Assembly: GCA_045837725.1 (NCBI GenBank)
Contig: JBEWZL010000175.1
Span: 124,001-188,000 of the forward strand
DNA length: 64,000 nt
From: Vermamoeba vermiformis
Taxonomy: Eukaryota; Tubulinea; Echinamoebida
Reading direction: 5' to 3'
This document shows, in pieces, positions 49,571-64,000 of this stretch. The translations under genes were made by a program, and so were the position numbers. Below the pieces are notes generated by a model, which ran no database searches, was not told the DNA's origin, and saw only the letters and a list, made by a program, of their open reading frames with translations. Position 1 is the stretch's first letter. Every line of letters starts with the position of its first letter.

Positions 49571-51701
49571 ATGGAAAGTAATATTAATAATAAAGGGCAC
49601 AGATGGGCCTGTGAAGCCACTACAGGTACTAAATTTACAATATCCGATCAGATCCATTTTTAATTTCCTTTCGTCGTCCCAGAAAATTTGCATTAATAGT
49701 AAATATATTGTTACTAGCTAGAATATAGCATTGCGTGCGATGTGGATTATGTACTAGTCATTTTACAAATAACGAAATTAATAATATTTAATTTTTATTA
49801 GGATAGCCAGGGCTTTTTAGCAGTTCCAAAAGAAATACTGAAGCTCATCGTTATGCATATAAATAATTTCGATGCATTAATGCTCCGATCTTCATGCAAG
49901 GCTTTGTTCAACTCGCACTTGGAGCTGCATCCGTTTCCCAAACACTTCGTTCTCGATCAGAATGAATGCGCCGCTTACTTCATCAAGCTTGGCAGTATAT
50001 CGTGCTTGGAGTATTTGAAGTCGTTGAACTTCTTTTTCACGATAGATCTCGCAATCACCGCTGCTTCGAACAACCAACTTGAGGCCTTGAAATTTCTGCG
50101 AAATAACGGATGTCGATTGAACCAACAAGTGGCCGTTGAAGCAGCCCGCATTGGCAACCTAGAAATGCTCAAGTACTGTCTCGAGAACATCAGCAACAAG
50201 ATTGACATGAAGACCAACAAGGGCATGTCGTTGTGTTATGTTGCCGCTACTGCAGGACACGTGAACGTCTTAAAGTACTTGCACGAGAACGGATATGAAT
50301 GGGACCAGCATACGCCGTACATGGCCACGTGCTTCAATCATTTGGAATGTTTGAAATACGCTGTCGATGAAGGATGTCCTGTGACCGCTGTAACTCTTAC
50401 CAGTCTCGAAACGATGAAATTCATGAACGAGCGAGGACTCGATTGGAAGCCACATGCTTGTGAGAATGCAGTGCAAGCGAAGAACTTGGAGATGTTGAAG
50501 TACGCCCATGAAAACGGTGCGCCTTGGGGCGAAGCCGTACATTATGCAATTGCAAATGGAAGTTTAGACTGCTTGAAATACATTATAGAGAACGGCGCGC
50601 AAGTCCAACAAGCCTTCGAAAAAGTCGGATCTTTGGACGTGTTGAAATATCTTGTGGAACACGTACCTGGCGCTGGTTTATTGCCCGAAGTGTACAGAAT
50701 TGCAGTTGAAAACGCTCAAAAGGACATGTTAGAGTATTTACCAACGTTAATTGATTTGGCAAGACCAAATTCACTTGGCACTTTGGCTGCTGGATGTGGC
50801 GATCTGGAATTTTTGAAGTGGTGCATTGAAGAGCAGCATTATGATACTGATACTTGGACACACGAAGAAGGAGATACGGAAGATATTTTAGACGTCGCTC
50901 TTGGCAGTATGAACTTTGAAGTGCGTGAAATATGTCATCGAAAAAAATCTTGGACCGAGAGTGAAAAATCATTTTGAGCACGTTGAATATGGATTATCCT
51001 ATTATAGAACAAGTGATATTTGGGATTATATGTACAAAATAGAGAAGTTCGATATTGTTGAAACCATGATGAGAATTCCAATTCAAGCCGGAGTGATCGA
51101 AGTGCTCGAATGGATGAAACAACACGGCGCTAAATTCGACGAAAAGCATGTCGTTATTGCAATTCAATCGAGGAATGTATTGTCAATGGCTTGGTTGCTC
51201 AAGCAAGGTACGTTTGGTGTCAGAAAAATGGTCCGTTAATTTCTTACTAATTGCGATTGAATTTTCAACTACAGGCATCAAGTTCTCCATTGGTTGTGAA
51301 TACGGCAATACCCTTTGCTTTAAATATGCGCACGAGCACGGATGTAAGTCAAAAGTGTCAAAGTGTCAAAAAGTGACACGTGTCATTCGACATTTTTCAC
51401 GGTGCAATAACTTTCTTCAATAAAAAGATCCATGGTCACCTGATGCCGTCAATCAACTGGGCGATAACGTCGATCTGTTGCGTTACATGGTGCACTGTGG
51501 TCACGTGACACCAAGTCCTGAACTGTATCATAAAGCCAAGAGCAAAGGTCATGTAAACGTACTGGCGTATTTGGATGAGCTGGGAGGTAAGAAAATTCAG
51601 CTGAATTTAGTTTTGTTCAACAATAATCTGATTATTTGTGCCTAGTGAGCCCAACGTTGAAATCAACGATCAAAAATATCTTCAGCAAGTTCAGAAAATA
51701 A
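49571..51701 (+). CDS. F-box/ankyrin protein of giant-virus type; one net +1 break
   Basis: Exons: 49571-49625 (tentative), 49802-51207, 51275-51343, 51428-51586 and 51646-51701. The F-box is LAVPKEILKLIVMHINNFDALMLRSSCKALF. About fifteen short ankyrin units have the consensus 'xxLECLKYLHENGxxWD' (NVLKYLHENGYEWDQHT, HLECLKYAVDEGCPV, NLEMLKYAHENGAPWGE), the style known from mimiviruses, pandoraviruses and amoebae. The frame shifts +1 at 50915-50917: AGT ATG AAC then an extra T, after which LKCVKYVIEKNLG restores the repeat. The join of exons 1 and 2 also leaves TAG in frame, so exon 1 may be wrong. Intron 3 (51344-51427) carries the TGACACGTGTCA palindrome. It is likely an SCF adaptor; exchange with large DNA viruses is possible but unproven. 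Confidence 0.75.
51374..51385. repeat. TGACACGTGTCA palindrome, copy 5 (F-box/ankyrin intron)
   Basis: In the 84-nt intron 51344-51427, preceded by three GTCAAA-type half-sites in tandem. Confidence 0.7.
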
Positions 51702-51889
51702 AGTAGCGAACCTCGCTTCTTAGATCTTTCTAAAGTTAAAAGTTAATATTTCAATTGGTAAATCAACTGACGCTCAAAAAAAGCAGAAATTACCCGTATT
51801 CGGCTCGGACGAGGTCGACCGCGTGCGACCACAAAATAAAATACAATACTTTATATTCTTCAATACAAAACAAGACTACAACACGTTTA

Positions 51890-54800
51890 TTACTCTATCG
51901 ACTCTAGAACTCGGATCAGTTTCGGTGCCAAGTTTTGTGCTCGTAAATACGTAATTAAAGTTGAAATAACTGATTTGTTCCAGTCCCTATAGCAACTGAA
52001 CGACACGTTAAAATCAGAAAATAGGTCGGATTGGCAAAAAAAATAATCACTTACGATTTGACGAGGTTTTGTATACTTTCCACAAAATCGTCTTCTTTGG
52101 CTGCTATGATTGGTCCATTTTTGGGATTGAGGAAGTATTCACTGAACGATTTATCCAATAATCGCGTTATTCCTTCCGTAGAAAATTGAACGTCGGATCG
52201 CAAAAACCCAAGCAGACGCCAACAAAGTACTATTGGAAAAGTATTATTAATAAATTTAATTATAAGAGTGCATTATTGAATATCCTTACTAATCTTATCA
52301 TCTGAAATATCATCACTCGTTGTCACGAGGTCAAATATTTTCGCGATCGGATCCAGATTTAATTGGTAATGACTCGGACACAATGCTAGAAGTGCAACTG
52401 ATAATAACAACGATCGTTAATTAATGAAGTATATATTAATAAATGACTTACCATTGAGTTTGAGCATTGAAGAATATGCCTTAGGAAGAATGAAGTTGCA
52501 GTACGCGATCATGACTTGTTCCGAGAACAGCAATTGCTTGTCTTTTTCGGGACAAATTTTTAACAATTGCCAGAATAATTTCTGAGAACGATTAATTTTT
52601 CATAAATTATTATGAACTAATGTATATTATTTTATCATTTCAATTAACATTGACTTACTGATATAATATAAATTTTGGATACCACAACATTCACGTCAGC
52701 ATGATGAATCAACGCTATCAAGACTGGTTGTACTTGTTCAATATTTAAGTGCTCCGTTGTATCAAAAATTTTGCAATAGAGCAATGTCAAGTCCATAAAA
52801 TCGTTCTTCGCTGCAATATTAAATTTTTAGCTACACTAGGTCATATATATAAATATTAGGCTTACAGTTAGTAAGGATATGCAAAGCACATCTGTTCAAA
52901 TCGTCATACAATGGCAACAAGTCCTCACGAGCAAAATTCAGTGCGGCAAATTCCAAAATAGTACATATCCTCTTTTTGGTTAATCTTTGCAGTTCTCTGT
53001 TTTCAATTTCACTTTCAAAGGCTTTGAACGCTGTTTCGATTATGAACGGAAGTAGCTGTAATAACTTCGATTTTATCACTTGTACCGATGATTGTGTGGC
53101 GTGAATAAAATCATGTGAAGTTATCAATCCTGCATTATAATCAGCCATTACTCGTGCATGCAAATTCTCAAAGTATTGCATCGACTTTTCATCATTGTTA
53201 TTTGTCCTGACGAGGTGCTTCAAAATTTCAACTCTGATCCTTGGCTCGTTGTCGATTTCAGTGAAAACCTGAAGGGTTTCACTGAAGTGCTATATCGACT
53301 GTCAGTCATACGTTAAGCAACTGTAATGTAATACTTAACATTATCGTATTCATTTGGTGCTTTCATACTGAGCTGCTTTACAACCCTAAGCGGGCCTTGA
53401 TTTATCTCAGCATCGCCAGGAATTATCAATTTTCGCACGAAGTCTATGACTATATCGTAGCCTAGTCTAGTCGTTGAAGCATCAAGCTCAGGATTGGAAT
53501 AGAACTTCGTTAAGAAATAGCAGATTGCTGCGTTAATGCTAGAATAGCGTTAAACTAAAGAAAATCTAATTGACTATAATAACTTACTCGATACTTTTGC
53601 CAACCGCAGAGGTTAATACTTCTACGACAGTTTCGATTTTGACGTGCTTCAAAGGGTCCTGTTGAAGTATAAGAACAATAATATTTTATGATACGATTTG
53701 TATTTTACCGAAACAAGGGTGAAAACTTCAGCATAATAGGACAAATAAAGAGGCCAGTCAGATTCAGTTGTATTGGACGGCAATGATGTAAAGTGTGATA
53801 TTAACCTGTATTTAGTTAAATTATTAATTATAATGCCCAACAATATAATAACACTATCTTACACCTCGATGTTTGTATTCAAAATAGTTTTCAGGTTTTC
53901 TCGCTTGTCGATGCGCGATGACGTAGCATAATTAAGAGCTCCAAGCATCAACATTGGCTCGTGCACTAACTTCGGTAATTCTCTTATGACTGTCTTCTTA
54001 TTGAACTCTGAAAGCAATGAAATTCAAATGTTATGCCATTGTCATATAATCTTAGAGTCGTTACCAAAGTAGAAAGCTATCGCAACATCAACAAAATATT
54101 GTTCAGTACCAAAAGAAGAGCGTTCATTTTTGATCCAATTCCGCTAAATTATTTCTCATTAACGATTCGTTAAGTCTATTTTTGCAAAGTAGACGTACGA
54201 TTTGAAGAATATTTAAGTGCTTGCATATTCTTAATGATGTTTCTAAGTGTTGTAGCGATAATTTTTTCAGCTCTCGTTGCACGTATTCATCGCCGTGTGG
54301 CACCAAAGTGAAGAAATTTTGAGTTAATGTCAAATGACTACTATCGATCCTCTTATCTCCTAGTGCCATATACGAGACTCTCTTGCCATAGTAATAACCG
54401 ACAATCCTATTAGATTTATTAATGTTTGAGTATCGTGAGAGAAACAGACTTACTTTCTCAGTGGAAACAAGTAGGCTCTTGGACTGGATCTTGCTGATTT
54501 TTTAACCTCTTTCATGCGAATAATTGATATTACGATGCAAAGGTGTAATCGATCGTAGCGAATATGCTGGCCTACGTATTCGTCAATTTCTAAGATCAAA
54601 AGTACCGCTTGACAGATCTGAAGGTCGTTCCACTTCTTTAGGTCTTGATTTATGTAATGATCTGCAACTTCCGTAGTCTTCTGCCAAGTATCATCCCAAT
54701 CTGGCCATACACTATGAAGCTCGCTTGCCAGGTACCTTTTGGATCATAAAGGTTAAAGACTTTCAATGCCCAACTAACAAACGTACTTGATTTTACAAAC

Positions 54801-55090
54801 TATTCTCCAATTAGTTGATTTTTCAGGAAGTCCTTTGTATCGTTTGAAGCAGTACTGGCGCCACATTTCGTTGTCACGAGAGACTTTTGTCCATAACTTG
54901 CAAACTCGTCCAAAGTAGCCTAAAAAATTCGAATAAGACTAATTTAATCTTCTTAACATTATCATGAAATTATTATTCGGGTTTATAAGATTTATTTGAA
55001 TTTTTGAAATAAATTACCAATTTCCTTCGGATGCGTATTTTCAAAAAGCACTATCAGGGCTTCAATAGGCAATTCTAAATAGTTCTCCAT
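51890..55090 (-). CDS. F-box protein with long helical (ARM/HEAT-like) tail; one net +1 break (about 811 aa)
   Basis: Fourteen exons: 55018-55090, 54787-54919, 54454-54735, 54065-54406, 53863-54007, 53709-53805, 53588-53658, 53340-53538, 52866-53289, 52659-52810, 52452-52581, 52290-52397, 52055-52229 and 51890-51995. The N-terminus is an F-box (LELPIEALIVLFENTHPKEIGYFGRVCKLWTKVSRDNEMWRQ shape). The rest is all-helical without a clear repeat consensus. In exon 4 the frame ends at TGA 54124-54126 after LAELDQK; reading one base on gives ERSSFGTEQYFVDVAIAFYF and the splice phase then fits. Because the +1 frame is itself closed by TAG just upstream, the shift must occur within about 33 bases ending at this TGA (context AAA TGA A). 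No paralogue here to compare. Function beyond SCF adaptor is unknown. Confidence 0.7.
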
Positions 55091-55219
55091 GCTAACGGCA
55101 TAAATATTTGTTGTTCAATCGCTATGGTGGTCGGCAAAGATTCGCAGTAATAAAACTGAACCGGATTTAGAAACGGACAGTTGTGCACCTAAAACTTTTA
55201 TTATTTACAATTTACAAGG

Positions 55220-60040
<4,821 letters not shown>

Positions 60041-60734
60041 TTTCCCTTCTGTTTGAGCGGATCCACGGGCACTACAATAATATTCTACCTATAGATCTTG
60101 ATGTAGCTTCTTGTGGATGCCGCTACTATTTGAATTCAAATATATTTGGCAATAACGACAACCAAAAAGTGACTTTTTTTGGTGCGGAGCGGGCACGCGA
60201 GGAAACTTGTCTCTTTTCGGAGATCTCGCTATTTTTCAGATGTGGGATTGTCTACCGAACTTAACTAACCATAAATAAATAGTATTACAATATGTAGATA
60301 GATATTGTAGCAAAAGGGATTTAAAAACGAAATAAAAATAAAAAAATTAAAAACGATATTTAATTTGGAGATAAATAACCAACTCCGTGCCACTGCTATT
60401 CTTTACATATTGGCTTGAATGGAAATATTGAATTTAAAATATTACCTCATAGGAGGTTGATCGGATTTGAAATCCTCAGTTGGTTTACTGCAAGCTTCAC
60501 CACGAATTATATATTCCAATGAATTTGTTGAATTATTCATGCTTTTTGTTTGTCCAACTGTGGTTGTGGTAAACAAATTCGAACGTCAAATAATAAGTGG
60601 CTTACTAATCACGGCGCTTTAACAGACCGTTTGACAAAGTAAACAAGGAGGGTTCAAATTTGTATAAATTTTTAGTTTATAGGCGCAATTCATTAGTTAA
60701 TTCGTGCAGCTTGCTTCGGCTCTGACAGATCGGT
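60041..60734. other. Intergenic, about 690 bases
   Basis: AT-rich; includes the promoter of ABC exporter 2 and the 3' end of the next gene. No RNA gene or repeat recognised. Confidence 0.35.
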
Positions 60735-63700
60735 TTACACACGACGTAGCTTCGTTAAATCCACTTTCGAAAGATTCAATGTACTTCGATTAATGTCAAA
60801 TAGATTCATGTTCTCCTCTTCTGGCTTCTCGTAGCGAGTTTCAATCAGCGGATCGACGTCGATCGGAGAAACTCCACGTTTGTTCTTTATCGTGACTGAC
60901 GCACCATGCTTCAAAAGCAGTCTTCGATGTCTATATTGGGCAATTGATAATGAAGCATTTTGAAGCAATTTCAATAAAGGTGTGTCGCCGTCATTATTTT
61001 GGTGGTCGATCTTCGCGCCTTTGGAGATCAGGTACTCCATGACTGCCGTAGTGTTCTTTTTTCCAACATAAATGCATGAAAGCATTGTATCTCCGTTCTT
61101 ATCCTGCATATTGACGTCAACACCAACTTTCTCGACCAAAAATTTGGTCAGCACTAAAATGCAAGTTGCTCTTTGGAAAAACACGTTAAATCCTGTCTTT
61201 TCGTAGAATTCCTGGATGTAATTTCGCACTTCGTTTGCAATAAACTCGATATTTTCTTCTGAAGCATAGTGAGCAAATGTTGCAATGACGCTTTCACCTG
61301 TAAAATTGACCGAGTTAGTCCGTCGAACATTTAAATAACTTGGTTTGATGCTCTAACATACGCTTGAGTGCTATTTTCAGATCTGCGACAAAAGTTTCGT
61401 GGCATATGTAATGTACGAATGATCTGCCGTAGACATCACGCGCTTTCAAATCGATAATGTTTGTGGCCAATAGGTCTTCAATCGTCGGTGTGTAGCCAAC
61501 AGCAGCCATCATAAGTGGAGTTCTATCCAATGGTCCTCGTTGATTGACGTCAGCTCCATTCTCTACAAGGCCTTTGACGACTTCTCGGCTGAAGTCCGCG
61601 AGTAAGCAAAAGTGCAACGGTGATTCACCAAGGTGGTTCTTTTGGTTGATATCCACGTATTTAATGAGGAACTTTGTCACTTCAGGCGCGTCCTTTCCTG
61701 CACCATAACCGCTGAGTAGAATGTGCATTAACGTATTGCCATCGTTGTCGACAAACTTTGGATCTGCACCGAGAGCGATAAGCAGTTTGAGTTCTGCCGG
61801 CAGTTTGCCAACATAAATTGCAATGGCTAACGGTGTCATTTGTCTGCCACGAGAATCATAATCAACCGTGTTGATATCAGCGCCGTATTCTATCAACTTG
61901 TTCAAGGTGTCGTTTTTGTCGTTAATAGCGACCTTTTTGCTGGCGTAAATGATTGGCAATGATTTCTTTCCTGATGACACGTTGACATCTGCACCATTTT
62001 GCAACAGAATTTGAACGTCTTTTTTGCGTTTGATTGCGTGCAATAGCGGTGTAAATCCAGTACTGTCTATGTGATTGATGTCTATTTTTGAAGCCATATA
62101 ATTCGTTAATGGGTCTTTATCCAATGTTATGATCGTTTCTATTAACGAGTGTCCATCGGAGTTTTCAGCGTGAAAATCTTCTCCCAATTCCTCGAAGAAA
62201 TATTTGATGATGTCCAGGGGGTCTGTGCCTCTACTAGTAAACATAGCCTGAAGCACTCTTATATGGAAAAAAATCGATGGCTCTCCTTTATCGCTTTGCA
62301 GGTGTTTCAGCTGCCCAAATCTCCCACTTCCTCTTGTGGCATGTTGGCTGAAAAACCTATTTAGTGCCGGGAGTTTTAGTTTTGCCGGCTGTAACTTTGC
62401 CCTGTGACGTCTAAATTCACAAAATGTGTGGTAATTATATGAATTGAACGCGTTCGTGGCTGGGTTGCATCCATTTTCGTCTTCATTAGTTAAATCTAGA
62501 TATGGCAATAAACGGTCAAGACCTTCTGTGGAGTCTTTGATATCAAAGGCGAGTGGGGTATCTGCACAATTCACTATTGTCATCATTGCTTCCGGATCTC
62601 CGATCATTTCAATGATGTCTGCTGTTCTTTTCGGGCTCTTTAAAAACAATTTTTCTACAGCGCTACGAACGTCTACAGTTGGCGGTAAGTGTTTCGAACA
62701 GTTCTTCAAGTAACTATCGATATCTTCGGAATCACATTGTGCGAGTAAGACAAACGTTTGCCAAAAATCTATAATGCCGTGTTGGTTCATTAAATTGACC
62801 GTGAACGCGGGTAAAGCACTATTCATTTTGATTTGTTCTTGTTCTAAGGCTGTCCATGTCACACATAACGGTGGAAAAATAAAGCAAGGCGCTCGCTGTC
62901 GTAGATCTGCTTCGTATTCTGCTGAAGTCACTCTAGCCTCTAATAGCTCGTAAACTTTGCCCACTAGCAGAGAGTTAATTAAATAAGTCAATGGTGTTCG
63001 TCCATATGAGGAGGTGTAGTGATGATAGCTGGTCGCTGACAGATCAAAAGAATACTGTTCATGATAGGGTCGAGGAAGGTGCTTGAAATTGGTTATAATT
63101 TTGAATTTCGCTTGCGTTGTGCTCTCATTATCCACGACTTTCTTAATTAAATACATCGTCTGGAGGTTCGGAAACAGATCTTCGAAAATGTTGGGTTGGA
63201 AAGCCGCATCTGGCGGAAGAACCACTTCTAGCTCTTTAACACTTGGAAACGCTCTTTTCTTGTCCATCTTAAATTTATCTGCTTGGAATGTTGACCCCAA
63301 TTTCAATCGCGTGACGTTTGGGAATAAGCGCAGAAATGACAGATGATCTGCCAGGATCGACAAAGTTGAGACTTGTAAAAATAGTGGCAATTCTTTAGTT
63401 GATTGTTTGCTAGGGCCTTCATTAGTAGGGCATTCTTCTTCGCGGAAATCGATGTTGAGAAGAGGCGGAATTTCAGAAACAAAAACCACCGTGCGCAACT
63501 TGTTGGATGCGTTGATAACTTGATTTAAGACAGCCATATTACTTCCCATCTCTGATATAATTATTGTGTCCACATTGTATGTTGATAGAGTCTTCACGCT
63601 TCGTTTTCCGACAAACGCATCTTTCAACGAAACTACAATTTGCTTAGAAGCTGTCGATTGCACCGCCGCTTTACGCCAAAATTTGCAAACAAATATAAAC

Positions 63701-63774
63701 GATTTTATCCACGTTTCAAAATCGAAATATTTGAAGATCTGGTTTGCTATGATTTCAAGCGGTAGACTGTCCAT
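60735..63774 (-). CDS. F-box/ankyrin-repeat protein F (about 1002 aa)
   Basis: Exon 1 (61329-63774) and exon 2 (60735-61297). The N-terminus is an F-box (LPLEIIANQIFKYFDFETWIKSFIFVCKFWRKAA), followed by an LRR-like stretch, a long linker and canonical ankyrin repeats: 'GFTPLLHAIKRKKDVQILLQNGADVN', 'MTPLAIAIYVGKLPAELKLLIALGADP', 'LGESPLHFCLLADFSREVVKGLVENGADVN', 'NGDTPLLKLL'. It ends VDLTKLRRV. The intron is unusually short: 31 nt if the donor is gttcga at 61328, which keeps the phase. A 44-nt alternative from gttatt would place TGA in frame (AAG TGA A) and need a +1 step. Likely an SCF substrate adaptor; upstream promoter lies at 63775-64000. Confidence 0.85.
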
Positions 63775-64000
63775 CTTAGATTCCCTGTCCTGCGATGTAA
63801 TTAGATTGATATAATGCCGTACTAGCTAGATCAGTTTATTTTTAAAATTACCCTTAGGTTGTCTTCTTGTCTGTTGTGGAAAGCGAAATATGAATTTTGT
63901 GGATCACAAAAGTTGTATCCTCGGCTAGAAGAGGCAGCTAAGGTATGGTTCGCATAAAATACTTGGGGTGGTGTTTATATAGTACAATAAATTAAAACAA

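Noticed and set aside
61298-61341. Eleventh +1 site (AAG TGA) in F-box/ankyrin gene F
   Set aside because: A short 31-nt intron explains the join without a frameshift, so it is not counted.

Overview
The window is nuclear DNA from a unicellular eukaryote with compact, intron-rich genes. Most introns are about 45-170 nt, donors are mainly GTAAGT or GTACGT, intergenic spacers are short, and there is no operon logic. The gene content (F-box proteins with LRR, ankyrin or helical tails, ABCC transporters, a LIM protein, a KICSTOR subunit, a C1q-like secreted protein) suggests a free-living amoeboid protist, possibly an amoebozoan. No rRNA or marker gene is present to prove this. No tRNA, rRNA, CRISPR array or autonomous transposon was seen.

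Layout. 1-6170: a tandem cluster of F-box/LRR paralogues on + (3' fragment, frameshifted copy, decayed copy, intact copy); a fifth copy lies inverted at 29483-31317. 6435-8690: LIM protein with an acidic/serine/lysine tail (-). 9822-10867: RluA-type pseudouridine synthase (+). 11284-11609: small three-exon gene (+). 11975-21905: two tandem F-box/ankyrin giants (about 1230 and 1280 aa) with FG/FS-rich linkers. 22408-25252 (-) and 25365-29038 (+): a KICS2-like subunit and a nuclear TPR protein, head to head. 31460-40687: a second family of three F-box/repeat paralogues (one intact, one rearranged, one intact), interrupted by a secreted kelch/EGF protein (36588-38325, -). 40963-42327: ERI1-type exonuclease fused to an RRM. 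42496-43693: secreted repeat/C1q-like protein. 43937-48830 and 55220-60040 (-): two ABCC transporters flanking a giant-virus-style F-box/ankyrin gene (49571-51701, +) and an F-box/helical-repeat gene (51890-55090, -). 60735-63774 (-): a further F-box/ankyrin protein.

The recurring theme is expanded, fast-evolving F-box substrate adaptors mixed with single-copy housekeeping genes. Exon models were built by hand from splice sites, phase continuity and comparison of paralogues; junctions may be off by a base or so.

Four features are not explained by ordinary annotation. (1) A perfect 12-bp palindrome, TGACACGTGTCA, occurs six times and every copy is intronic. (2) GATC-rich motifs recur in many of the longer introns. 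(3) Ten reading-frame breaks in eight genes are all net +1. (4) Three islands are depleted of T on the + strand, and one of them covers a decayed gene copy. Genes of the F-box/LRR family also carry an intron directly after the ATG.
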